Assembly: GCF_900116345.1 (NCBI RefSeq)
Contig: NZ_FPAH01000031.1
Span: 1-33,444, forward strand
Direction: 5' to 3'
DNA: 33,444 nt
Source: Succinivibrio dextrinosolvens
Lineage (GTDB): Bacteria; Pseudomonadota; Gammaproteobacteria; Enterobacterales; Succinivibrionaceae
Part shown: positions 1 through 7,509 of the stretch, piece by piece
Numbering within the stretch: the stretch's first letter is position 1
How the letters are laid out: each line of letters begins with the position of its first letter
Position numbers and translations under genes: made by a program
The notes under the pieces: generated by a model
Databases searched by the model: none
Seen by the model: only the letters and a program-made list of their open reading frames with translations
Told to the model about the DNA's origin: nothing

Positions 1-162
1 AATGACGAAAGATTCATCGGTCTCTTTTACAAACATCCTGAATCGACAGGAAATGATGTCCCTGATGATTTGGAGAACAGTGGTTTTCAATCCAGTATCG
101 ACGACGATACTCCATTAGAGAAGTTTGCTAGGACCAGAAAGAAAATCAAAGCGAAGAAATAG
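1..162 (+). CDS. C-terminal fragment of an unidentified protein (5' end outside window)
   Basis: An open frame runs from the first base to a TAG at 160-162 and encodes 53 residues. The tail has an acidic middle (around residue 35) and a basic end (KKIKAKK). I do not recognise a family and there is too little sequence to assign one. It is followed by a short hairpin at 230-249 that could end its transcript. The frame is credible because it is open throughout and followed by an AT-rich non-coding stretch, but a chance open frame of this length cannot be excluded. Confidence 0.45.
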   Translation, partial: NDERFIGLFYKHPESTGNDVPDDLENSGFQSSIDDDTPLEKFARTRKKIKAKK

Positions 163-229
163 CTTTAATCTTGAATCAAATTTTGAAAGAGCAAAGCCAA
201 AGTTAGTGAATAACCTTGGGACTTTGTCG

Positions 230-249
230 TGCCTGAAAAAAAACAGGCA
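230..249 (+). terminator. Small hairpin, possible terminator of the upstream gene
   Basis: TGCCTG and CAGGCA form a 6-bp stem around an 8-A loop. No strong T-run follows on the plus strand, so termination activity is uncertain. A second hairpin, CAGCAGA/TCTGCTG at 268-285, lies directly downstream; on the minus strand it is followed by an A/T-rich tract and might end a minus-strand transcript. Confidence 0.35.
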
Positions 250-297
250 TAACAAAAATTTTTATTTCAGCAGAAATGTCTGCTGATACGGTTAAAT

Positions 298-648
298 CTA
301 GGTCCAATCGATTTTTAGATCATGATCAGATCGTGTTAGCGCCATACAATATAAAGGCATTCTTGGTGGTTTAGATATAACATCAATAATGTGTTTAATG
401 CTTTTACCTCTCATGCGGTTTATAAAACTTGTAGAGCTTTTAGCATACGTTTTGAACAGTTCAAGATGACGTTCAATGTATGATTTTAAGAGCTCTCCGT
501 TATCAAGAGCCAACTCAATTATATCCATGAAATGGCACTTTATGCGATTCACCAGTTTCTTTGGTGAAAATGTTGTATCAGCAACCTTTTGGAGCTGCTG
601 ACCAATAATCAGCTTGAGCAGATAAACAATCTGGCTCAGGTAAATAAG
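298..648 (-). pseudogene. Possible relic of an unidentified gene
   Basis: A minus-strand frame is open from a TAG just beyond 648 down to a TGA/TAG-type stop at 298. The only usual start is a GTG at 552, which would give 84 residues. The frame continues sensibly upstream of that GTG (hydrophobic residues, then IIGQQLQKVADTTF), which suggests the 3' remnant of a longer gene whose start has been lost. No family is recognised. It sits beside an insertion sequence, so it could be debris from rearrangement. It may also be non-coding. Confidence 0.25.
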
Positions 649-803
649 GAACTAAACAATACCTGATTTATGGGTATTACATTTAAAATAAATATGATAA
701 ACAAGATGATTATCTAATCATTGCCCCATTCATATGCTTTTCTTATAAATTCTCCATTCCCTTAAGTTCATCCCTAGTAATTCTCAATTCTTTAAGGTCA
801 TAC

Positions 804-814
804 TAAAGATTAAT
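804..814. repeat. Left copy of 11-bp target site duplication
   Basis: TAAAGATTAAT at 804-814 is repeated exactly at 2756-2766, directly outside the right end of the insertion sequence. Perfect flanking direct repeats are what transposase-mediated insertion leaves and indicate insertion at this site, without later rearrangement across the ends. Confidence 0.75.
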
Positions 815-816
815 TT

Positions 817-916
817 CGGTGACCAAATGATACGGACATAGGTCACATTGTAATTAAACGTTAAAAGCTGTATTCAACATACAGTCTGCTTTTTTTAAAT
901 TTAATTCTTTTCTTAA
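817..916 (+). repeat. Left terminal inverted repeat of the insertion sequence
   Basis: The outer 20 bases (from 818) are identical to the inverted right end; the next ~80 are partly conserved, with a strongly matching AT-rich inner block near 880-916. The tip contains its own inverted pair, GTGACC and GGTCAC, 14-18 bases apart, so each end could fold into a hairpin or present two half-sites to the transposase. Confidence 0.8.
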
Positions 917-1016
917 GGAATTTTCTGAGTTTTAGAGAATTTATTAGCGATATGTCTGATTATTTCAGATTTTTTTGAACAGACATTCTGCATCAGCCAT
1001 GATGTATGAAAGTAGC

Positions 1017-2535
1017 TTATTGTTCTTCTATGAAGTAATCAACCGCTATCTTGAATGCCAGATAGATATCACTAGCCAGAGCCTGACGAGTCAATTTGTA
1101 GGACAGCGGTTTTCGTTTTTCAGAACTCTCTGTTCGGAATCTGGTTCGTCTGAATCCTTCCTGAGACAATCTCTGTCTTGCATAGGATACGACGTTGTAA
1201 AGTATCTTGTTCTTTGCAACAGTAGCTTCGATATTATCCTTATTGCATAAAGCCTGAGAGTCCTGCATAAAGAAGCATTCCAGAGTATTATGATGTGTTA
1301 CATAGTACCAGCGTACACCGATGGAATGAACAAGCTGACGGAAATTCTCATGACTAGTTTTAAGAGAGGAAATATAATACCTTTCTGTGGTGACAGGTCT
1401 TGGCTGTTCCTTTGGATTGGTATTACGGGCTCAGTACTTAGAGGTCTTTTTGGTAACCTTGATGATGGTGGCTGCATTACCGTACAGACTTCTGATTTCC
1501 TCGGGAATAGCTTCAGCACTCATCATCTGAATAGAGTTTTCATCGATTCCCCCTGAGATTTTCTCCAGAGAGTCATGAGAGAATGTCTCTTTACTATCTG
1601 AGTTCTCATTGAAAGCCTTTTCTATAGCTTTTCTCAGTTCTTTATTTCCATTGTTGTTTTTAACAGGGAAAAGCCAGTCTATCTTTCTCAGACACAGATA
1701 GTTTAAGAGAATATCTCGGAGATTCAGTGCATCTGCATAGAAGAGGGCATCCTCATCAATGGTGATTTTTTTCGAGAATATCAATGAAAGCCTGAGCTTC
1801 CTGATTCTTCAGGTGAACCGTTTTGAATCCGACAACAGTCTGACTGTCGCAGTCGTAGATGCTGACTCCATGTCCGCCTTTTTTCTTGCGGCTGAAACTT
1901 CCTTCTCTAAAGGTTGCTCTCATTTCCTGTCCATCTCCGCCTAAGGTCTTTCCGTAGTTCTGAGAATCATAGACCTTGTTCATAATCATATCTGCTATAC
2001 ACACTTTTACTTTATCAAAATACTTCGTAAAGATTGAGTGCATAACATCCTCAGGAACAAGTTTGCGAATGGTTCTAACTGTTTCATCGGAGATCATGTG
2101 TTTTGGAGAAGGCATTCCTGGAATTAGATGTTGCAGCTCCATGTTATTGCAGAACCATAATTCTGCTATCTCTGCATCATCATTGCAGTCACAGACTCCT
2201 GCCAGTAAAACAACAAAGAGAACAACTGCGATGTTATAGGAGATTAAATCGGGATCACGGGTATCGACATTCACAACATCGGCATAAATGTCATCAAGGA
2301 TATCGTGAATTATTTGATATTTAGGATTGCGCTTATAGAAACGTTCAGCTTTTAACTTGGCAAGCTCCCATTTATCAAGCTGATCTTCAATTTCTTCCTC
2401 TCCCAATCCGAAAGCAGAAAATACCTCTGTATATTCCTGCTCATAATCAATTTCAGGCTTAACAGGAGATGAAAAGCGATTAGAAGAGCGAGCTAGCTCC
2501 TCTAATTGTTCTGATATATTGAATTCGCCTTCCAT
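1017..2535 (-). pseudogene. ISAs1-like transposase, frameshifted and with an internal stop
   Basis: Three collinear pieces make one protein. Piece one (2535-1756) starts at ATG 2535 and holds the N-terminal region and the first catalytic region (YGKTLGG). It shifts frame in a run of seven A near 1770. Removing one A joins it in frame to piece two (1784-1431), which contains the motif YADALNLRD, aligning with the second catalytic Asp region of ISAs1 enzymes (V-T-I-D-A), and the FPVKNNN block (LALKGNQ in the family). A TGA at 1431-1433 then interrupts. Piece three (same frame, to a TAA at 1017) carries YYISSL and HHNTLE, the family's RYYISSL and HWxIEN regions. The total of about 500 residues is near family length or a little longer. 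The frameshift is +1 relative to the upstream frame, not the -1 type typical of programmed IS recoding, and the extra stop points to decay. Confidence 0.8.
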
Positions 2536-2664
2536 CGTGATAGTTTTCCAAAAGACTAAACTATCATTATTTGATCAGAAACACAGAAAGAAATCCAGAG
2601 AAATATCATAGTTTGATCCCTGAGTCACATTATAAATGTAGAACGTGATCCTTAATTCAAAACA

Positions 2665-2755
2665 TTAAGAAAAGAATTAGATTTTAAAAAAGCAGATTGT
2701 AAGTGGATTACAACCAATTTAAAGTGTGACCAAAGTCCGTATCATTTGGTCACCG
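2665..2755 (-). repeat. Right terminal inverted repeat of the insertion sequence
   Basis: Inverted counterpart of the left end. The outer 20 bases match exactly and the same subterminal pair of GTGACC/GGTCAC half-sites is present. This end lies upstream of the transposase start at 2535 and would hold its promoter. Confidence 0.8.
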
Positions 2756-2766
2756 TAAAGATTAAT
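2756..2766. repeat. Right copy of 11-bp target site duplication
   Basis: TAAAGATTAAT, identical to 804-814. The following 2767-2900 holds no gene that I can see; it carries TCCCTTAAG-type words also found left of the element at about 757-800. Confidence 0.75.
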
Positions 2767-2900
2767 ACATCCTCCAAGAAGAGGCCTTTCCTAACACCAC
2801 TCAGGGCCTTAAGTTCTAAACTAAAATTACCCTATTCCCTTAAGCTGTTCCAGAAGATTACTCTATATAAAATATAAATAGACTCCTGCTCAAGAAAACT

Positions 2901-3659
2901 CTAATCTTTAAGGATACTGTTAATTCTCTCTAAATCTTCAGGAGTATCCACACCAGTCTCAGGAGGATTCTCTGTTACACCAACCACAATTGACATACCG
3001 TTCTGAAGTAATCTCAGCTGTTCTAAAGACTCGCACTTCTCCAAAGTGACCTGAGGCATCTTGGTGTAGTTAAGTACAGTCTTGGCTCTGTAGGCATAAA
3101 TTCCGATGTGATGGAAATGCTCAAACTCCAAAGAGGAAATATCCTTGTTTCTGAAGTTCTCTCTTTCATAAGGAATAGGAGCACGGCTAAAGTACATGGC
3201 CATGTTGTTCTTATCAAAAACAACCTTAACACAGTTAGGATCGAAAACATCCTTAACATTATCAATCTTAAAGCAAAGGGTAGACATATCCGCATTGCTC
3301 TTTTCAAGTAGAGCAGCAACCTGTCTTATGTGCTCTGGGTTAATTAAAGGCTCATCCCCCTGAACATTAACAATGATGGTATCTCCATCAATGTTGAGTT
3401 TTTCTACCATCTCTGCAAGTCTGTCGGTACCGCATCTGCACTTTTGTGATGTCATACAGACTTCAACCTTATCCATACCTGAAAGAGCAGATTCTACCCT
3501 TTCATCATCAATACAGGCTACTACCTTTTTGGCATCTGATTTTAAAGCCTGCATACAGACTCTTTTAATCATTGGAACACCACCAACCAGTACCAGAGGT
3601 TTTCCTGGGAATCTAGTTGAGGCGTAACGGGCAGGGATAGCTACAACGTAATCTGTCAT
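2901..3659 (-). CDS. kdsB: 3-deoxy-manno-octulosonate cytidylyltransferase (CMP-Kdo synthetase)
   Basis: KdsB activates Kdo with CTP to CMP-Kdo in the cytoplasm, the donor used to attach Kdo to lipid IVA in LPS assembly. The 252-residue protein is the usual family length. The N-terminal nucleotide-binding signature IPARYASTRFPGKPL is at about residues 9-23, and the NVQGDEPLI motif near residue 99 is the conserved metal/CTP-binding region. The start at 3659 gives the family-typical MTDYVVAIPARY. It lies 126 bp downstream of lpxK on the same strand; the two are also near neighbours in enteric bacteria (msbA-lpxK-...-kdsB), so co-transcription is likely. The gap between them is filled by a degenerate repeat array. 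Confidence 0.97.
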   Translation of the reverse strand: MTDYVVAIPARYASTRFPGKPLVLVGGVPMIKRVCMQALKSDAKKVVACIDDERVESALSGMDKVEVCMTSQKCRCGTDRLAEMVEKLNIDGDTIIVNVQGDEPLINPEHIRQVAALLEKSNADMSTLCFKIDNVKDVFDPNCVKVVFDKNNMAMYFSRAPIPYERENFRNKDISSLEFEHFHHIGIYAYRAKTVLNYTKMPQVTLEKCESLEQLRLLQNGMSIVVGVTENPPETGVDTPEDLERINSILKD

Positions 3660-3680
3660 TTTTGTTCTCTTATTATTTAC

Positions 3681-3791
3681 AATTCAGTCTTTATTAAATT
3701 CAGTTTTATTATATTCTGACTTTATGAAATTCAGTTTCATTAAATATAGACTTTATAAAATCAGTCTTTAAATTAAATTCAGTCTTTAATC
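3681..3791. repeat. Degenerate 15-16-bp tandem repeat between lpxK and kdsB
   Basis: About seven copies of a unit close to AATTCAGTCTTTATTA follow each other (starts near 3681, 3697, 3713, 3728, 3744, 3759 and 3776). Alternate copies differ (TTCAGT against TCTGAC or TATAGAC). The last copy runs into the lpxK stop codon (3786-3788). The array is inside a probable operon, so it would be transcribed as part of the mRNA. Confidence 0.8.
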
Positions 3792-4820
3792 TTTAAATCT
3801 TTCTGTAGTCAGATCATAAAGTCTCGATGCCACAATCTGATAGAACTTTTCTGGAAGTACAGCTTCCACATTCAGTACATAAAGATTATCAAGTTTATAT
3901 TCTGCATATTTTACAGCATCTTTAGCAGTCATGACGACAGGAAACTTTTTTGCATTATTTATGAGAATCTGTTTGCTTACAACTCCATGATCACCTGTAT
4001 CAATAGTTGAAACAATATTATAGCCACAGGATTTTAAGGTGTTGTAGAAACGGTTTGGATTTCCAATTCCAGCTAGAGCCACAACATTTGTCCCCTTCTG
4101 CAGATAATCATGAAAGCCCTGATTAGAACAGAAGGACTCTATAGAGACAGCAGGAGATGGTACCAGATGCATCGCCTGATAATTACTCTTAGGCTCTATA
4201 GGATTACCATTGGTTACAACAATATCAGCTGTATCAAGTCTCCATTCACCTTCTCTTAGAGGACCTGCCGGCAAAAGAAAACCATTGCCTAGCATTCTCT
4301 GAGCATCGATAACTATGATTTCAAAATCTCGCTGCAGTGCGTAGTGCTGAAGACCATCATCAGTAACAATTACATCAACCCCAAGTTTTTCAAGATACTG
4401 AGCCCCTCTTTCACGGTTAGGATCAACAACTACGGTTGCCTTATCCTTAACACTTAATTTGATTAAAAGAGGTTCATCGCCACACTCTGAAACATTTGAA
4501 GAGGAGGTTACCACCAGAGGATATTCTTTTGATTTTCCCTTATATCCTCGTGATAAAAGACCTACGGTATAGCCAAGATCACTTAAGCGCTGAAGCAGAG
4601 AGATACAAAGTGGAGTCTTGCCGGTACCTCCTACAGAGATACCGCCGACAACAATTACAACAGGCTTTACTCTTAGTGAATATTTCTTACCCGATTTATA
4701 TCTTTCACGTCTGATTCTTGTGATCAGTGAAAATGCAGCAGATAAAGGAAGAAGAGGAAGGATTACAGGAGCATTCATAACTCCTAATTTTCTGTACCAG
4801 ACTTTATCAAGAAATGACAT
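3786..4820 (-). CDS. lpxK: Tetraacyldisaccharide 4'-kinase (lipid A 4'-kinase)
   Basis: LpxK phosphorylates the 4' position of disaccharide-1-phosphate to make lipid IVA at the inner face of the cytoplasmic membrane. The 344 residues match the family. A hydrophobic N-terminal stretch (about 16-33) is the membrane-associating helix. The Walker A motif GGISVGGTGKTP lies at 59-70; VDVIVTDDGLQH (near 150-160) is the family's conserved metal-binding motif, and GNPNRFYNTL follows in the C-terminal half. The start MSFLDKVWYRK is typical. In enteric bacteria the gene directly follows msbA; here 386 bp of apparently non-coding DNA precede it instead. kdsB follows on the same strand. Confidence 0.97.
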   Translation of the reverse strand: MSFLDKVWYRKLGVMNAPVILPLLPLSAAFSLITRIRRERYKSGKKYSLRVKPVVIVVGGISVGGTGKTPLCISLLQRLSDLGYTVGLLSRGYKGKSKEYPLVVTSSSNVSECGDEPLLIKLSVKDKATVVVDPNRERGAQYLEKLGVDVIVTDDGLQHYALQRDFEIIVIDAQRMLGNGFLLPAGPLREGEWRLDTADIVVTNGNPIEPKSNYQAMHLVPSPAVSIESFCSNQGFHDYLQKGTNVVALAGIGNPNRFYNTLKSCGYNIVSTIDTGDHGVVSKQILINNAKKFPVVMTAKDAVKYAEYKLDNLYVLNVEAVLPEKFYQIVASRLYDLTTERFKD

Positions 4821-5206
4821 AGTTCTCTTTATCCACTAAAAACAATCGTCTCATTATAAGGAAACAAAGAAAGATATACTACTATCATTCCTAAATTTTG
4901 CTACTTCCGCTTTGCTTTATCAGTTTAAGTCAGAGGAATACTGAGAACCAAACACCTCATTTACCCCCCTTTACCACTTTTGCCTCCTTTACAATGTGGG
5001 CAGAACAAAACTGACGAAACAGTACAAAGGTCATTATTTAGTGAAGCTACCCTCCAGAATCACTTGACTCATTAATTACTGATACAGAATCAGGAAATGG
5101 CCGATAGAGATAAAATGCTGTTAATAAAAACTGTTAATAGCAAGATTTGCCTATAGTTTTCTATACTTGGATTTTGGTTGCTACTTATACAGACATTTAT
5201 TATTAG
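4821..5206. other. 386-bp intergenic region, no gene seen
   Basis: The stretch lies between lpxK and truB, both on the minus strand. I find no coding frame with a plausible start and no tRNA-like structure. It must hold the lpxK promoter and the truB 3' end. The only structure noted is a repeated CTGTTAATA (5118-5126 and 5131-5139) flanked by GCT/AGC, which could make a weak hairpin downstream of truB. Confidence 0.6.
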
Positions 5207-6205
5207 CTACTTGTACAACCCTTTATTGGTATGCAACGGATCAGACATCATTCTGTCTGAGATTAAGGTTCCATTCTGAATATGACCAACACCGATAAAC
5301 ATATCATTGGTTCTAATCTGAATAGTGTCCTTATATTCAATGTCACAGCCACTAAAGGAGCAATCTGCAAGATTATCCTGACGCTGTCCCTGACACAGCA
5401 GCACAGCCATATCATAAGGAATATCAATTCGTGGAAGATAATTCATGGCCTCATCAATAGGAATAAGCATTGAGTCCATTTCTGTAAAATCAGTAAAATC
5501 CTCACGAGCATCAGCAAGCTTCTGTAAGGATTCAAGAGTATGCATCTCACCCTTAGGAAGACCATCTACTTCAATACGTCTTAGCATGGTTACATGAGCA
5601 CCACAGCCAAGTTCAGCACCAATATCTGAAACAAGTGTTCTGATGTAGGTTCCCTTTGAACAATAAACCTCGATAGTAAAGGAATCTTCAGTTTTATCAA
5701 GAAGCTTTATATAAAAGACAGTTACATCTCGACTTGGCACTTCAACACTCTTGCCTGCCCTTGCATATTTATATAAAGGCTTGCCATCTACTTTAATTGC
5801 AGAGTAGATTGGAGGAACCTGAGTAATGTCACCTACAAACTTGTTAATGGCATCCTCAAGATTATTAAACGCATCCCCTATTTCGTGTTCTTCAACAACG
5901 TTACCTTCAGCATCTCCAGAATCAGTTACAATGCCAAGCTTACCAGTTGCAATATACTTTTTTGAGCCTTCAAGAAAATATGAAGAGAACTTTGCTGCCT
6001 GACCAAGACAGACAGGTAACAGTCCTGAGGCTAATGGGTCTAGTGAACCAGTATGACCAGCCTTGTTTGCTCTGAAGATTCCCCTAACTTTAGTTAAGGC
6101 TAAGGCTGAGCTGATTCCTGTAGGCTTATCCAGAAGAAAAACACCATCAATATCTCTTTTAGGGGCTCTTCTTGATTTATCAGGGATGATTCTATCTTTG
6201 GTCAT
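5207..6205 (-). CDS. truB: tRNA pseudouridine(55) synthase
   Basis: TruB isomerises U55 to pseudouridine in the T-loop of tRNAs. The N-terminal block GVFLLDKPTGISS (about 21-33) and the catalytic block AGHTGSLDPLASGLLP (about 51-66, with the nucleophilic Asp in SLDP) are the classic motifs of this family. GSKKYIATGKLGIVTDSGD and the later CSKGTYIRTLVSDIG block (residues ~184-199) complete the catalytic domain. The C-terminal region after about residue 270 is the PUA-like part. At 332 residues it is slightly longer than E. coli TruB (314). It is often found with rbfA or rpsO, but here it stands alone, 199 bp from flagellin. Confidence 0.97.
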   Translation of the reverse strand: MTKDRIIPDKSRRAPKRDIDGVFLLDKPTGISSALALTKVRGIFRANKAGHTGSLDPLASGLLPVCLGQAAKFSSYFLEGSKKYIATGKLGIVTDSGDAEGNVVEEHEIGDAFNNLEDAINKFVGDITQVPPIYSAIKVDGKPLYKYARAGKSVEVPSRDVTVFYIKLLDKTEDSFTIEVYCSKGTYIRTLVSDIGAELGCGAHVTMLRRIEVDGLPKGEMHTLESLQKLADAREDFTDFTEMDSMLIPIDEAMNYLPRIDIPYDMAVLLCQGQRQDNLADCSFSGCDIEYKDTIQIRTNDMFIGVGHIQNGTLISDRMMSDPLHTNKGLYK

Positions 6206-6404
6206 AGGTTACATTTATTCTCAAAAAATTACTGAAACAGAAAAAGATGCGTGATTATAGCATAATCAGATTTTTAATTACCTGTTTAAAGATAATCACG
6301 AGGAAAACAGTAAAGTCAAAGTAATGATGTGTTAAAAGAAACAGTAACTCTTCCATTAGATAATGAAAGAATCACAAGGAAAAGATTTATCTAAATAAAC
6401 TTCA

Positions 6405-7289
6405 TCATGAAAGCAGTGCTGCCACAATCTCTGGTCTGGCATTCGCCTGTACCAGCATTTGTGTGGAAGCATTAGTCAGAATATTGTTCTGAATATATCT
6501 TGACGATTCTTCAGCATAATCGCTGTCACGGATCTGTGATCTTGAGAAACTCTGATTCTCATGAGTGGTATCCTGATTCCTTACAGTTGAATCAAAGCGG
6601 TTGGAAATAGCACCGAGCTCTGAACGCTTTGAGTCAATATACTGAATGTAATCATCAATACCGCCTATTACTTTTTCAGCATTTTCTCTTGTGGAAATAT
6701 CAAAAGACTGATTGACAGGATCATAGCCACCATTGGTAAGACCACCTATATAAGCATGCAGAGCCGACATTGAAAAGGCAATATCTAGCTTTATATCAAC
6801 GACTGAATTTGCCTGAGCACCAACATGGATTCTAAGATTACCATTTGGATTGATAAGTCCGTTATTGGTACCGTTTAAAATCTGAGCTCCGCCATAGGTG
6901 GTATCGTAGGCAATTCTGGTAATCTCCTTACAGATTGAATTAACTTCAAGCTGCATAGAGTCTCGATCCTGCTGTGTAAAGGTTCCATTAGCACTCTGAA
7001 TTGCAAGGACACGTATTCTCTGCAGAATACTTATTTCCTCACATAAGGCACCTTCAGCGGTATTGATAAGAGCCTGACCGTCACAGGTATTTCTGTTGCC
7101 CTGTTTAAGTCCGTTTATCTGAGAGGTCATACGATTACTAACCTGCAGATTGGCAGGATCATCTGCGGCAGAATTGATACGTAAACCAGAAGCCAGTCTC
7201 TGGGTAACATTTTTATTGACGCGGTTTACGTGATTCAAATCTCTCTGGGCATTAATAGATGCAGTATTTGTCTGAATATATAGTGCCAT
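6405..7289 (-). CDS. fliC: Flagellin (short, cysteine-containing)
   Basis: This is the filament subunit, exported by the flagellar type III system. I chose ATG 7289 (MALYIQTNTAS, the universal flagellin start, with GAGAG upstream) over an in-frame start at 7331. The protein is 294 residues. The conserved N-terminal D0/D1 part covers about 1-140, with LASGLRINSAADDPA (32-46) and LQRIRVLAIQSANGT (89-103). The C-terminal D1/D0 part covers about 210-294, ending in VQANARPEIVAALLS. The variable centre is very short, so the filament should have little or no D2/D3. Cysteines at 69, 83 and 120 are unusual in flagellins. No chaperone or cap gene is adjacent; it is monocistronic, downstream of an orphan ParA gene. 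Confidence 0.95.
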   Translation of the reverse strand: MALYIQTNTASINAQRDLNHVNRVNKNVTQRLASGLRINSAADDPANLQVSNRMTSQINGLKQGNRNTCDGQALINTAEGALCEEISILQRIRVLAIQSANGTFTQQDRDSMQLEVNSICKEITRIAYDTTYGGAQILNGTNNGLINPNGNLRIHVGAQANSVVDIKLDIAFSMSALHAYIGGLTNGGYDPVNQSFDISTRENAEKVIGGIDDYIQYIDSKRSELGAISNRFDSTVRNQDTTHENQSFSRSQIRDSDYAEESSRYIQNNILTNASTQMLVQANARPEIVAALLS

Positions 7290-7447
7290 GGTATTTCTCT
7301 CACTTTGGTTATTATGAGAAAAACACAGCAATTAACATGCCAATAGAATGGATAATGATTAAAAAGAAAACATCTTGTAAATTAGACAGTTACTTTAATT
7401 AAAGTATAATTAAATCAAGCCCAAAACAGTTAATACCAGTTTCATTT

Positions 7448-7483
7448 TGGCAAGATAAACAAAATAACGGCAATATCTTGCCA
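7448..7483. repeat. 10-bp perfect inverted repeat between parA-like gene and flagellin
   Basis: TGGCAAGATA (7448-7457) and TATCTTGCCA (7474-7483) form a perfect 10-bp inverted pair around a 16-base spacer. It sits 27 bases past the parA-like stop and about 160 bases upstream of the flagellin start. It lacks a T-run on either strand, so it may be a weak terminator stem for the parA-like gene or a binding site controlling flagellin. Confidence 0.6.
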
Positions 7484-7509
7484 CCTGATACAGGATTAAA
7501 GACTTAACT

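Larger units (their letters stand above)
815..2755 (-). mobile_element. ISAs1-like insertion sequence with a decayed transposase
   Basis: The element is about 1.94 kb. Both tips carry GGTGACCAAATGATACGGAC in inverted orientation (818 onward on plus; ending 2754 on minus). Similarity continues inward for about 100 bp (817-916 against 2665-2755), including a matching TTCTTTTCTTAA block. An 11-bp duplication flanks it. The transposase is on the minus strand and reads as an ISAs1-type DDE enzyme, but it is interrupted. The tip sequence is not one I can tie to a named ISAs1 element, so the family call rests on the protein. Confidence 0.8.

Noticed and set aside
975-2324. Several plus-strand open frames within the insertion sequence
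   Set aside because: They lie opposite the transposase frames, whose family motifs are clear on the minus strand.
3023-3319. 98-codon minus-strand frame inside kdsB
   Set aside because: It is an alternative frame of a well-conserved gene, without any family match.
7370-7397. Possible sigma-28 promoter for flagellin on the minus strand (TAAAGTAA, then CAAGATGT)
   Set aside because: The -35 resembles the consensus, but the -10 shares only GAT with GCCGATAA and the spacing is 12 rather than 11. Too weak to list.
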